The notes beneath the pieces are model-generated. The model made no database searches, was not told the origin of the DNA, and was given only the letters and a program-made list of their open reading frames with translations. Positions 8,863 to 18,034 of a stretch of DNA of 64,000 bases are shown here, one piece after another (the stretch's first letter is position 1; every line of letters begins with the position of its first letter). Source of the DNA: CAVTQZ01 sp963737015 (lineage in GTDB: Bacteria; Actinomycetota; Acidimicrobiia; Acidimicrobiales; UBA8190); the NCBI GenBank assembly GCA_963737015.1, contig CAVTQZ010000001.1, positions 2,232,001 through 2,296,000 of the forward strand, read 5' to 3'. Both the position numbers and the translations under genes were made by a program.

Positions 8863-10671
8863 TCAGGCGCACGCAGAGGGTCGCGGTTTGGGGATGGGCG
8901 GGCCGCCCGGCTGAGAAGCGAACTGGCCGAGGTTGAAACGCCCACCTTCCACCTGGCACATGGTCCCGGCGACGCCGTTGTAGGGAGACTTGGCGTTCAC
9001 GTCCCAGAAGACCACCCGGTCGTCCTGGGTCCAATGCCAGTCGCCGGAAGCGAACCCGAGAAGCTGATGGCCGCTGGTTCCTCCCCCCATCATGCCCATG
9101 GAGGGGGCGCGAGCCTGCATGTTCGCCGGCGTGAGGTTCGGACCTGTGTTCTCGATGAGCCCCGCAAGCATGAGGAATTGCTGGAGGTAGGTATCGGCGT
9201 CCGCGTCCGATCCCATGGTGGAACCGAGCGATGCGGTCTCGCCTTCCAACTGCCAGACCCGGGTGGCCGAATCCTTGCCCTGCGGTTCCTGCGCCTCGAG
9301 TGGCGAAAGACCGAAGGCGTCGTAGTACTCGCACCCGTTCGAGGTGGGACACGAGGCGCCGCTGTCGTAGTTCTGGCTCGTGTTGTCCAGGTCCATCAAC
9401 TGGTCGTTCGCGATCACGTTCTCGGGCCAGTAGTTGGCGTCGGCCTCCCCCTGGTAGAGGAACTGGGGGGCAACGGGGTCGCACATGCAGAGCACCACGT
9501 TCGCCGGGTTCGTCGTCGTGTCCATCGCGGCGATCCCCGCCGATACCTGCTGCGCCGCGGTGTTGATGTTCTGTGAATAGAAGTAGGTGTGCCAGACCTT
9601 GTCCCCGCAGTCGCGGGCAAGAGCGGGCTCGAGGACCTGAGTGACTGTGTTCTCGTTGTCGGGGTCGTTCGTGGAGATCACGCCGAGGCGTCTCTGCTGT
9701 CCGTTGAAATTCTGGGCGGCGTTTTGAGTGCCGGCCTGACTGACCACCCTCGAAGGATCGTTGACGCTCGACATCTGGTTGCACCACCACTGCGCGAAGG
9801 CGGTCTCGACCCGGCTCGAGCTTTGGTCGGCGCTGTAGAAGTACGGTGAGATCGCGTTCGACATCTGATCGCTGAAGCCGTCCCCACCGACGGCAACCGT
9901 CTTGTCCTTTGCGATCTCCGCATAGCAGGCGGAGCACACGGTGTTGTTGACCCACATCACAGCGAACGGGTGGTACTTCTGGACGACGCTGTCCATCTCC
10001 GCATCCAGGCATGTCGTATCCGGCGGCACGGACTGGCACTGGCCCTGGTAGGTGACGAAGGAGATTTTTCTGCCGTAGAGGACGTAGTGGCTGTTTATGA
10101 ACTTCGTCATCGCCTGGTCCCAGAGCTGCTCGTCGCTGTAGGACACGTACTGCCCCTCGGCCTGCAGGATCGCGTTCACCTCGGGGCCGTAGTCGGTCAC
10201 GTAGTCGACGACCGTGATCTGGTTGCCCGTGACGCCTTGATAGGTCGCTCCCCCGTTGCCGGGATCGGAGGCTCCGATCGTCCCCGGGGCGCACGGCGGG
10301 GCGAACCAGACGATGGTCGTGGAGAACTCCCTCCCAGCAGCGCAGTGACTCGTGTCTCCTGTCGCGAAGGCGCCGCCGCCTCCCGCTGCAGCCGAACCCG
10401 CTGCAGCCGAACCGCCCGCGCCACCCGCTGCAGCCGAACCGCCCGCCCCGCCTGCACCGTTCGAGCCGGATGCGCCGTTCGCACCCGCCGCCGCAGACGA
10501 CGACCCCCCCGTTCCGCCGCCCGACGAGCCGAAAAGGCCCGCGCCTGAGCTGCCGGGTGCGGTGGACGGGGCGATCGCGATGATGAGCGCCTGGATGGCC
10601 AAAACAGCTGCGAGCGGCCAATAACGCAGCAGTGGGTTGCGTTTAGCCGCGGATTCCGTGCCTGTCGCCAT
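8863..10671 (-). CDS. Liv-type substrate-binding protein, membrane-anchored
   Basis: The 602-residue product has a short basic N-terminus, one hydrophobic segment at about residues 17-35 (an uncleaved anchor or signal), and then about 65 residues of Gly/Ala/Ser low complexity that would act as a flexible tether through the wall. The rest matches the type I periplasmic binding fold of LivJ/amide-binding proteins: GGATYQGVTGNQITVVDYVT at the start of the first lobe, and a hinge-separated second lobe with RRLGVISTNDPDNE. Several Cys pairs suggest disulfides outside the cell. It is first in the operon with the LivHM and LivFG fusions. A paralogue is encoded at 16304-18034. The ligand is not identifiable. 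Confidence 0.88.
   Translation of the reverse strand: MATGTESAAKRNPLLRYWPLAAVLAIQALIIAIAPSTAPGSSGAGLFGSSGGGTGGSSSAAAGANGASGSNGAGGAGGSAAAGGAGGSAAAGSAAAGGGGAFATGDTSHCAAGREFSTTIVWFAPPCAPGTIGASDPGNGGATYQGVTGNQITVVDYVTDYGPEVNAILQAEGQYVSYSDEQLWDQAMTKFINSHYVLYGRKISFVTYQGQCQSVPPDTTCLDAEMDSVVQKYHPFAVMWVNNTVCSACYAEIAKDKTVAVGGDGFSDQMSNAISPYFYSADQSSSRVETAFAQWWCNQMSSVNDPSRVVSQAGTQNAAQNFNGQQRRLGVISTNDPDNENTVTQVLEPALARDCGDKVWHTYFYSQNINTAAQQVSAGIAAMDTTTNPANVVLCMCDPVAPQFLYQGEADANYWPENVIANDQLMDLDNTSQNYDSGASCPTSNGCEYYDAFGLSPLEAQEPQGKDSATRVWQLEGETASLGSTMGSDADADTYLQQFLMLAGLIENTGPNLTPANMQARAPSMGMMGGGTSGHQLLGFASGDWHWTQDDRVVFWDVNAKSPYNGVAGTMCQVEGGRFNLGQFASQPGGPPIPKPRPSACA
10382..10438. repeat. 15-bp coding repeat in the binding-protein linker
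   Basis: CCCGCTGCAGCCGAA occurs at 10382-10396, 10397-10411 and 10424-10438. The first two are in direct tandem; the third follows 12 bp later. On the coding (minus) strand they encode part of the Gly/Ala/Ser tether. Expansion or contraction by 15 bp would change tether length without shifting the frame. Confidence 0.85.
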
Positions 10672-10776
10672 ACCGCCAAGTCCTCGTGGAGGTTCCCCGC
10701 GCAGGGCCGCGCGCGGCTGCGCTGCGCATTCCCTCAGGGAACGGGACGCGTCAATTGACCTTGCGTGCGCTTAAGG

Positions 10777-10800
10777 GCCTCCTGCTCGTAAGCAGAAGGC
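10777..10800 (-). promoter_or_regulatory. Strong hairpin upstream of the binding-protein gene
   Basis: Read on the minus strand the stem GCCTTCTGCT pairs with AGCAGGAGGC around a TACG loop (10 pairs, one G-T). It lies about 105 bases before the start codon at 10671, between pmbA and the transport unit. It has no T-run after it, so it may be a leader or processing structure instead of a classical terminator. Confidence 0.4.
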
Positions 10801-10827
10801 TGCTCCTGCACGGCAGGCAACCGTGGT

Positions 10828-10847
10828 CCCGCCATAAGGCGGGTTTT
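10828..10847 (+). terminator. Candidate intrinsic terminator hairpin after pmbA
   Basis: CCCGCC - ATAA - GGCGGG is followed by TTTT on the plus strand. It lies about 10 bases beyond the pmbA stop. The T-run is on the plus-strand side, whereas pmbA is on the minus strand, so as a pmbA terminator it would lack its U tract. It could block antisense transcription or only stabilise the mRNA end. Confidence 0.35.
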
Positions 10848-10855
10848 CCAGAGTT

Positions 10856-12221
10856 TCAGGCCCCGCTGAGCGACATGTCTCCTATCGCCAATGTTTGTCC
10901 TGCAGCGACACCGGGCAGCCACTCGAGATCCCCCCCGCTGTGCACAAGGGAATGGAGCATGCGTTGGAGCGTAGATGCGATCGTCATCTCCCGGACAGGT
11001 TCGGCGAGCCCGCCATCACGAATGACGAGACCCTCCGCTCCAACCGAGAAGTCGCCGCTCACCGGGTTCACACCCGAGTGGAGTCCGCTTACCGACTGTA
11101 TGTAGATCCCCTCTCCTACATCGGAGACGATCGCCTCACCGTCGAGGGCACCGGGTCTGAGAACGAGCGCGCGGCAGCCCGCCACGGGCGTGGAGGAGTA
11201 GCCGCCGCGCACCGCTGAAGCGGTCGAAGATGGCCGAAGCTCGCCTTGCGGACACGGTGTCGAAGACGAAGCCACGAAGCACACCGTCCGAGATGAGCAC
11301 GTTCCGCCGACACGCCAAGCCTTCCGAGTCATGGCTCGACGCGCCGAACGCGCGCGCATCGGTCGGATCGTCGACGAGCTCCACGAGAGGCGACGCCACT
11401 TCCTCGCCGACTCGGCCTGCGAAGAACGATCGACCCTTCGTGACCGCTTCACCCGAAAGAGCAGACGAGATGACGGACAGGATCGAAGATGAGACACGTG
11501 GATCGAAGACGACTACCACTCGGCCTGATTTGGGCTTTGTGGCGCCGAGCATCCGCACCGCACGCTCGACCGCATCGTCACAGGCACGGGTGAGGTCGAG
11601 GTCCCCTGGAGCACGCCCTACGGAGAAGCCCGTGCCGGTTTGGCTGTCCGCGCCGTCGCCGGCGATCGCCGTGACCGACAGGCTGCACACAGTGCGACGC
11701 GAGGATGCAGCCATGCCCGTCGAGGTGGCGACCGCTGCCTCGAATGCCGTATCGCCGTAGTCGCAGTAGGCGACCTGCCTCACGCGCGCGTCGGCTGAGC
11801 GCACGCGACGCTCGAGCTCGAGGGCCAGGGCGACCTTCGTGGCGGTGGGCGTGCCCGTGACGGAATCGTCCCAGAGCTCGAGCGAGGCTGCATCGCGACC
11901 GTCGGGCTCGGCCAGTCCTACGTTCTCGTCGGGCGTCGCGAAAGCGACGTTGTCGCGCGCTTCGGCGAGCGTCTCTCGCACCACGGGCTCTTCCAGGGAT
12001 CCCGCGTAGGCGAAACCCTGGCGTCCATCCGTGATCACCCGGATCCCCACTCCGGCAGAGGACGCCGACGACAACGACTCGATCTCGCCGTCGTAGGCGC
12101 GCGTCTCGACCTCGACGCCTCGCGACGCGTACGCCTCCAGCTGCTCGCCCGGCCGCGCCTCGGCAACGAGCTTCGAGGCGATGTCCAGCAGGTCCTGCCC
12201 GTCAGCCACCGGCGGTCCCAC
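10856..12221 (-). CDS. pmbA: PmbA/TldE-like protein of the TldD/PmbA pair, frameshift near 11205-11225
   Basis: PmbA (TldE) is the non-catalytic partner of the TldD metalloprotease, known for processing modified peptides and for CcdA degradation. The N-terminal two thirds run from the start at 12221 through RAYDGEIESLSSASSAGVGI and VFDPRVSSSILSVISSALSG to FDTVSARRA. There the frame breaks at the CCGCTGAAGCGG tract. The next frame continues GGYSSTPVAGCRALVLRPGA and SGDFSVGAEGLVIRDG to the stop at 10856, which is the normal C-terminal part of the family (about 450 residues). The gene overlaps the tldD stop by 20 bases. I take the break as an indel because both parts are well conserved. Confidence 0.85.
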
Positions 12222-13620
12222 CGACCGTCACCCCGGTGATCCGGAGAGTCGGCTGTCCCGTGCCCACCGGGACACCCTGGCCGTCCTTGCCGCACGTGCC
12301 AGGACCGCCCATGGCGAAGTCGTTTCCGACTGCGTCGATCCGTCTCAACACCTCGGGTCCGTTGCCTATGAGGTTGAAGTCCCGAAGCGGATCGGTGATC
12401 CGTCCGTCCTCGATCAGGTACGCCTCCGAGGTACCGAAGACGAAGTCGCCGGTGGTCGTGTTCACCTGACCGCCTCCAAGCTTCGCCACATACACACCGC
12501 GCGGTGTCTGAGCGACGATCTCGTCGGGATCGGAGCTCCCGTTCATGAGGAACGTGTTCGTCATCCTCACCATCGGCAGGTGCCTATAGCTCTGCCGTCT
12601 TCCGTTGCCGGATGAGTCACGGCCCTTCTTGCGGGCTCGGAGGTAGTCCCACATGTAGTCGGTGAGGATGCCGTTCTCGATGAGCACGTTGCGCTGGGCG
12701 AGGTGTCCCTCGTCGTCGATGGCGAAGCTCCCCCACTCCGGACCCATCGTCCCGTCATCGACAAGGGTGACGAGTGGGCTCGCCACCTGTTCTCCGACGC
12801 GCCCCACGAACACCGAAGCGTCCTTGTCTATGTGGTCCGCCTCGAGCCCGTGGCCGCACGCTTCGTGGAAGAGGATTCCTCCACTTCCCTTCGCCAGCAC
12901 GATCGGAAGCTCACCGCTCGGAGCTGGACGCGCCGACAACTTGGTGAGGGCGCGCCGTGCTGCGGTCGAAGCCACGTCCTCGACGTCGACGACCTCGAAC
13001 AGCTCGAAACCCACAGTGAAAGCCGCAGACTCGTAGCCCGTCTGCATTCCGGTGTCGCCGACCGCCACGCAGGAGACGGTGAAACGCGAGCGCACCTGGT
13101 CGTCGTTCCTCAACAGCCCGTCACTGTTCGCAACGAGGATGCGCCGGCGGCTGTCGCCGTAGCCGGCCGAGACCTGTGAGATCGCAGCACCGGCCGAACG
13201 TGCCGTGTCGTTGGCGAGCTCGAGCAATTCGATCTTGCGGCTTTTTTCGACTTCCTCCGGGTAGATCGCAACCTCGGAGTGGCGCGGCGCCGGGCTCATC
13301 TCCACGGTCACGCTCCGCTTGCCGGACTCCCGGCGCGCGACTGCGGCTGCGGCCTCCGCGGCCGCGACCAGCCCCTTCTCCGAAAGGTCCGCGGTGTGCG
13401 CGTAGCCTGTGGTCTCACCGACGACGACCCTCACCCCCGCACCACGGTCGCGCCCGGTCGAGAGCTCTTCGATTCGCCCGTCGTCGAGAGCTGCAGAAGT
13501 GCCGCGACGATCCTCGGCGAAGACCTCTGCGAAGTCTCCTCCATTCGCCAGGGCGTTGTTCAGCACGCGCTCCACGACGGGGCTCTCGACCAGGGGTTCG
13601 CTCCGGTCCCTCTCGCTCAT
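12202..13620 (-). CDS. tldD: TldD-like zinc metalloprotease
   Basis: The 472-residue protein carries the TldD metal-binding motif in FHEACGHGLEADH near residue 255. Flanking family blocks are also present: GIRLAV-like GAGVRVVVGETTGYAHTADL near the N-terminus, then YMWDYLRARKKG and GVYVAKLGGGQVNTTTGDFV toward the end. TldD and PmbA form a heteromeric protease that clips unfolded or modified peptides in the cytoplasm. Here the two genes overlap, as expected for partners. No RiPP precursor is evident next to them, so a general peptide-processing role is as likely as a biosynthetic one. The start at 13620 leaves about 60-100 bases to the divergent thioesterase gene. Confidence 0.93.
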   Translation of the reverse strand: MSERDRSEPLVESPVVERVLNNALANGGDFAEVFAEDRRGTSAALDDGRIEELSTGRDRGAGVRVVVGETTGYAHTADLSEKGLVAAAEAAAAVARRESGKRSVTVEMSPAPRHSEVAIYPEEVEKSRKIELLELANDTARSAGAAISQVSAGYGDSRRRILVANSDGLLRNDDQVRSRFTVSCVAVGDTGMQTGYESAAFTVGFELFEVVDVEDVASTAARRALTKLSARPAPSGELPIVLAKGSGGILFHEACGHGLEADHIDKDASVFVGRVGEQVASPLVTLVDDGTMGPEWGSFAIDDEGHLAQRNVLIENGILTDYMWDYLRARKKGRDSSGNGRRQSYRHLPMVRMTNTFLMNGSSDPDEIVAQTPRGVYVAKLGGGQVNTTTGDFVFGTSEAYLIEDGRITDPLRDFNLIGNGPEVLRRIDAVGNDFAMGGPGTCGKDGQGVPVGTGQPTLRITGVTVGGTAGG

Positions 13621-13720
13621 TCAGACTCCCTTCGCACGCTGCTGCCAGCCTTAGAGCACCTTACGAGGAAAAGGGCCCTACTTGGCTCGATCGCCCGGGA
13701 GATCCATACAGTTACGAGCG

Positions 13721-14098
13721 GTGAACATCACCCCGGGTCTGAGCGCCAGTGTTTCGTGCGTCGTCCAGGCACAGGACACGGCCGTCGCGATGCGCTCGGG
13801 GTCCGTCGACGTGCTCGCCACCCCGCGCCTCGTCGCGATGTGCGAGGAAGCGGCCTGTCTGGCTGTCGCTGAGGCGCTCCCGAGGGGTCACACCTCGGTC
13901 GGGGTAAGGGTGCAATTCGACCACCTGGCGCCGATAAGCGTCGGGAGCGAAGTCACCGCCGAGGCCGTGCTCGAACGCGTGGAGGGGCGGCGCCTCGTGT
14001 TCACCGTCTCGGTGAGCGACCCCGCGGGCCTCGTGGGCGCGGGTCGGATCACGCGGGTCGTCGTCGATACAGAAAGGTTCTTGGCGAAGGCGCGCTAG
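13721..14098 (+). CDS. FlK-like hotdog thioesterase
   Basis: The 125-residue product matches the single-domain hotdog family that includes fluoroacetyl-CoA thioesterase FlK: GLSASVSCVVQAQDTAVAM at the N-terminus, LATPRLVAMCEEAA for the central helix, then GVRVQFDHLAPISVGSEV. The usual Thr/Glu/His trio seems to be represented by the Thr of TPRL, the Glu of CEEAA and the His of FDHLAP. It probably hydrolyses a small acyl-CoA; the substrate is unknown. I chose the GTG at 13721 because conservation starts there; the frame is open 13 codons further upstream. Its stop overlaps the end of the convergent FtsH-like gene by 4 bases. Confidence 0.8.
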   Translation: MNITPGLSASVSCVVQAQDTAVAMRSGSVDVLATPRLVAMCEEAACLAVAEALPRGHTSVGVRVQFDHLAPISVGSEVTAEAVLERVEGRRLVFTVSVSDPAGLVGAGRITRVVVDTERFLAKAR

Positions 14099-15981
14099 GT
14101 GGCGCTGGTTGGCTGAACGATGGGAGGTGCGACGGCAACTTGGACGTCCTGAGCGCTCCTTATGACGTCCATGATCTCGGTACCGACGAGCTCCTCACGC
14201 TCCAACAGCGCGTCCCGCAAAGCCTCGACCACCCCGCGGTTCGATTCCACCATGTCGTGGGTTTCCGCCTTGGCCTTTCGCAGGAGGTCTTCGACTTCCT
14301 CACGACCGGCCTCGGTCGCCAGCACCTTCGAGACGATGTTGGAGGTGCCCGGGACGTCCAATGCCGCAGCGGAGATCAGGGTGCTCCCCATTCCGAGGCT
14401 GCCGACCATCTGACACGCGGCGTTGGTCGCCGCCTGCAGGTCTGCCGCCACCCCTGAGCTCGTCTCGCCGAAGAAGATCTCCTCGGCGACCATTCCCCCG
14501 AACGCGATCTGAACCAGCGCGTAGATCTCGGACCGAGTCTTCGTGAACCGCTCTTCCTCGTCTGAGTGCGCGAGCAGTCCGAGGGCGTCGCGGCGCTTGA
14601 TGATCGACAGGACGTCGAGCTTCCGGCCACGTCCCGCCAGCCAAGCGACTGCCGCGTGCCCGGACTCATGCGTGGCGATCGTACGGCGCTCTGCCTCGGT
14701 GTATTCGACGGGCTGAGCCAGGCCGATCTCTTCGGTCATCTTGGCCTGCTGGAGATCCGTCCACGAAAGGCGCTCCGCCCCGCGGCGCAAAGCCCATATG
14801 AGTGCTTCGTCGAGAATGTGTTCGATCATCACCGGCGAATAACCAGCAGTTAGCGCAGCGAGCGTTTCACGACGCTCGGGATCGTCGAGCTCGGGTTCGT
14901 GCGCCTTCTTCTCCAGGTAGTAGTCGATGATCTCCCGCCGCCCGCTGCGGCTCGGGAGCCCGAAGAAGATCGAGCGGTCGAACCGGCCCGGTCGCACGAG
15001 CGCAGGATCGAGATCGGCGGCGCGGTTGGTGGCACCGACGACCAGGATGTTGGCCGCTGACGGGGAGGGCTTGCGTAGCTGCCGCCCCGCCGGAAGCCAG
15101 CGGTTCAACAGCTCCACCAAGGCTCCCACCGTTCGCGCGGCCGCCGGCGGCTGATCGAAGGATTGCAACTGGATCAGGAGCTCGTTCACCACGCCCGCCA
15201 CACCGTCGCTGTGCCGGCCGGCTCCCATCCCGCCCCGAGCGCCGCCGATCGCATCGATCTCCTCGATGAATCCGATGGCGCCACCTTCACGCCGGGCGTA
15301 CTTGCGTAGAGAGCGGAAGTACGAGCGGATCTTTCGGTTCGTCTGGCCGTAGAACATCGACTGGAACGCCGAGGAGGAGACGAAGAGGAAAGGTACGCCG
15401 GCCTCTGCGGCCATCGCCTTCGCCATGTAGGTCTTTCCTGTGCCGGGGGGACCCTCGAACAAGATCGCCCGGCGTGCCGATCCGCCCATCCGCTCGGAGA
15501 ACGTCTTGTGAGCGAGAAAGAGGTTCAGGGTCTTGACGGCTTCGTCGACGACCATTCCCGCGCCCTTCACATCGGCGAAGCGGGTACCGATCTCGTTCGG
15601 CCTGTAAAGCACGTGCGGCGAACGCCCTCCGCCCACGAGCGGGAGCAGGACCGCCGCGGCGAGCAGGACGATCAACACGATCGCAGGGGCGTAGGGAAGA
15701 AGGGACGACGGCAGATGCGGCAGGCCGAGAGTCCCCCTGTGCAGGACCGCGGCACGCACCACGAGCCAAACAGCCAAAGGAGTGAGAAGACCCCCGAGCA
15801 GCATCAGACGGCGACGGCGCACGTGCTCTCGCACTGCCCCGACGTCGGCACCGCTCGCAGTTATGACGTCGGTCCGACTCAACACCTCGAGACCCGAGGT
15901 CGTTCGCCTCGGGTCGGCGGGTCCTTGACGCCTGAACATGGCGCGCTCCGCCGATCGATTCGTCTCGCGACTTGTACTCAT
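14095..15981 (-). CDS. Divergent FtsH-like AAA+ membrane protease
   Basis: Domains in order: basic N-terminal region, membrane helices at about 59-77 and 97-116, AAA+ ATPase with Walker A GPPGTGKT (177-184) and the Arg-finger region RPGRFDRSIFF, then an M41 peptidase with HESGH (438-442) and a plausible third zinc ligand, Asp514, in SSGVAADLQAA. All catalytic groups are therefore present. Three features differ from housekeeping FtsH: the loop between the two helices is only about 20 residues instead of a folded domain, Walker B reads IGFIEE instead of the usual IDE, and about 30 extra residues lie before sensor 1. It is probably a specialised membrane-protein quality-control protease and not the only FtsH of the cell. 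It is transcribed alone. Confidence 0.88.
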   Translation of the reverse strand: MSTSRETNRSAERAMFRRQGPADPRRTTSGLEVLSRTDVITASGADVGAVREHVRRRRLMLLGGLLTPLAVWLVVRAAVLHRGTLGLPHLPSSLLPYAPAIVLIVLLAAAVLLPLVGGGRSPHVLYRPNEIGTRFADVKGAGMVVDEAVKTLNLFLAHKTFSERMGGSARRAILFEGPPGTGKTYMAKAMAAEAGVPFLFVSSSAFQSMFYGQTNRKIRSYFRSLRKYARREGGAIGFIEEIDAIGGARGGMGAGRHSDGVAGVVNELLIQLQSFDQPPAAARTVGALVELLNRWLPAGRQLRKPSPSAANILVVGATNRAADLDPALVRPGRFDRSIFFGLPSRSGRREIIDYYLEKKAHEPELDDPERRETLAALTAGYSPVMIEHILDEALIWALRRGAERLSWTDLQQAKMTEEIGLAQPVEYTEAERRTIATHESGHAAVAWLAGRGRKLDVLSIIKRRDALGLLAHSDEEERFTKTRSEIYALVQIAFGGMVAEEIFFGETSSGVAADLQAATNAACQMVGSLGMGSTLISAAALDVPGTSNIVSKVLATEAGREEVEDLLRKAKAETHDMVESNRGVVEALRDALLEREELVGTEIMDVIRSAQDVQVAVAPPIVQPTSAT

Positions 15982-16303
15982 CCCCCGTGGCCTCCTGCGT
16001 CCGCCGATGTCGCCCCGACAAGTCGCGTGCCGCAGGTGACCGGATTTCCCAGTCGCCGAAACGGGGACGATGGTCCGTCCGCGCTCGACCCGAAGCTTGC
16101 TCCTAGCCGCTGTGGCACGTCGCCACTTTCAGTGACACAAAGACGCAAGAAGTACCCATTCACGCGCCTAGCGCACTAATACGCACGCTAATCGCGGCCC
16201 TCCGGCGATTCCTCCTCACAATTGTGGAGTCACGTTATGTGATTAAGTGACTTCTCCATGTGACTGCCCTTCGGGCCGCCCCTGCCTGCTCGGACCAGCT
16301 TGA
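15982..16303. other. Intergenic region with dyads, no gene seen
   Basis: The 322 bases between the FtsH-like gene and the second binding-protein gene (both minus strand) contain no convincing reading frame. They hold several short dyads, listed separately, and a 14-base sequence at 16170-16183 that recurs with one mismatch at 8840-8853. Confidence 0.7.
16217..16257. promoter_or_regulatory. AT-rich nested palindromes
   Basis: CACAATTGTG (16217-16226) is a perfect 10-bp palindrome. TCAC-GTTAT-GTGA (16230-16242) is a second, and GGAGTCAC (16226-16233) can pair with GTGACTTCTCC (16247-16257) as a bulged stem around it. Such AT-rich dyads stand out against the GC-rich background. They could be operator sites for the downstream FtsH-like gene or the 3' stem of the binding-protein transcript. 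Confidence 0.4.
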
Positions 16304-18034
16304 CTACCTTCCGAAGCAGGAGAACTGGGTGTGCGGCGGCTGGAAGGTGGTCGGGTCCAGGAAGTCGAACCACCTTCCGCCCTCACAGCTCTGCCAAGCG
16401 CCTTTCTTGCCGTCGAAATTCGAGGTCGCGTTCGGATCCCACCACCCGATCTGCGTAGTTGTGACCGGACTGAACGCGCCACGCCCTCCCTGCCAAACCC
16501 CCGCGTCGCCGGGTGGGCTCGTGGGCATCGAGAAGAACCCTTCTTGGAGGGTCGAAGGATTGAGATCCGGACCGGCGGCCTGCAGAGCGTCGAAGAGGTA
16601 CAGCACCGAGTAATAGGCGACGGCGTAGTACTGCTCTGCGGGCTTCCCGCCTGGGTCCGCGAGCTGGAACGCCCGCGAAGCCTCTGTCTGCGCCTGTGGG
16701 GGGTACTGACCTTCCTGGGAGATCATGTGGGCCATCTGGTCCTGGGGGGGCAGACGGCCCTGCGGGTCGTACCATCCGATGCCCAACCATTCCGGGTGGT
16801 ACTGCTGCTGGTCGGCCGCCTCGTAGAGGAGGATCGGGAACAACGGGTCGCAGCCGCAGATGACCGTGGTCACTCCCGCTGTTTTCATCTGGGCGATGAC
16901 GTTCACTGCCTGTTGCTCGAACGTCGTCACGTCGATCGAGTACTCCGCGCGCTTCGCGATCGGCTGACCGCAGGTCGACTGCATTCCGTTCTGTACCAGG
17001 TTGGCTACGTCGACGTATTCGGGGTTGTCGGGGCTTATTAGGCCGAACACGCGCTTTTGGCCCTGATACGCGCTCGAACCTGCATAGATCGCGGGGAGCC
17101 CGGCCATGCGCTCGCAGGCCGCGCTCACGAAACCGTCCGCGCCCGCAGTTCCCGTCGGTGTGACCGAGTACTCGTAAGGCGAGTACTGCTGGTACCACTG
17201 CACCGGGAAACCGAGGCCACCTATGCCGACGACCTTCACCTGCGCGAGGTCCTGCTCGTAGTACTGGGAGCCGAAAAGGGGGAACGTGAGGTCGGCGAAT
17301 GCAGGCATCCCTGCGGCCGTCTCGGCGTCGGCTTGCGTCGCTGCGAGGTCCTGGCCTTGGTCTTCGGCGAGGAAGTCGCCCTGACCCTGGTACGGAACGA
17401 GGTTGACCTTCCGGCCGTAGAGCTCGAACTGTGTGTTGAAATATTTGATGTAGGTCTGCATGTCGGAGATCAGGGCGTTGTCGTCGGGATACGCATCTCC
17501 GGCGAGCGACTCCGCGGCAGACTGCTGTGTCGAATTCGGCTCGCGGTAACTGATCGTGATCGTCGACCCCGTGACACCTTTGTAGGTGGAGCCGCCGTTG
17601 TTCCCGTGGAAGGACGGCACGCAGATGGGGGCGTAGGCGGACCATTTGAATTGCCTCACGCCGGGGCCGCACGTGACTCCGGTGCGCGTCGCCCCGGCGG
17701 TGCCGGCGCCTGTAGCGGTGGCAGCTCCGGCCTGACCCGAACCTGTGGACCCTGCGCCGGTCACCGCCGTCTGAGACGACCCGGCCGAGACGGGCTGGGA
17801 ACCCGAGCCCTGGCCCTGAAGACTCGAGTTGCGTCCCGATGCACCCCGGCCGTTCGTCTGAGAAGCCCCAGGGACAAGCAAAACGACCAGTGTCAGAGCC
17901 GCCGTGCAGACGAGAAGCGGAGACCATCGAGTGAGGGTCTTCACGACGTACTGCTTCGTGGCCTTGTCGAGCACTCGGGCCTGGTTCGTTGCGCCGTCGC
18001 GATCCACTTGCAGCGCCTCTCCCTGGATCCTCAC
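16304..18034 (-). CDS. Liv-type substrate-binding protein, second copy
   Basis: The 576-residue protein is built like the product of 8863-10671: cytoplasmic N-terminus, one hydrophobic segment at about residues 38-55, a Gly/Ser/Thr-rich tether, then a type I binding-protein fold (STYKGVTGSTITISYREPNS and KRVFGLISPDNPEYVDVANL). Short matching signatures are shared with that protein (GVTG.TI, ELYGRKVNLVPYQGQ versus VLYGRKISFVTYQGQ), so the two are paralogues with different ligands. It is divergent from the gene pair encoding an anchored protein and the single-chain importer, which probably use it. The upstream 257 bases hold no further gene. Confidence 0.87.
   Translation of the reverse strand: MRIQGEALQVDRDGATNQARVLDKATKQYVVKTLTRWSPLLVCTAALTLVVLLVPGASQTNGRGASGRNSSLQGQGSGSQPVSAGSSQTAVTGAGSTGSGQAGAATATGAGTAGATRTGVTCGPGVRQFKWSAYAPICVPSFHGNNGGSTYKGVTGSTITISYREPNSTQQSAAESLAGDAYPDDNALISDMQTYIKYFNTQFELYGRKVNLVPYQGQGDFLAEDQGQDLAATQADAETAAGMPAFADLTFPLFGSQYYEQDLAQVKVVGIGGLGFPVQWYQQYSPYEYSVTPTGTAGADGFVSAACERMAGLPAIYAGSSAYQGQKRVFGLISPDNPEYVDVANLVQNGMQSTCGQPIAKRAEYSIDVTTFEQQAVNVIAQMKTAGVTTVICGCDPLFPILLYEAADQQQYHPEWLGIGWYDPQGRLPPQDQMAHMISQEGQYPPQAQTEASRAFQLADPGGKPAEQYYAVAYYSVLYLFDALQAAGPDLNPSTLQEGFFSMPTSPPGDAGVWQGGRGAFSPVTTTQIGWWDPNATSNFDGKKGAWQSCEGGRWFDFLDPTTFQPPHTQFSCFGR

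Noticed and set aside
10700..10860. tRNA gene in the pmbA-importer gap
   Set aside because: There are hairpins, but no cloverleaf with a TTC-type arm and anticodon stem could be drawn on either strand.
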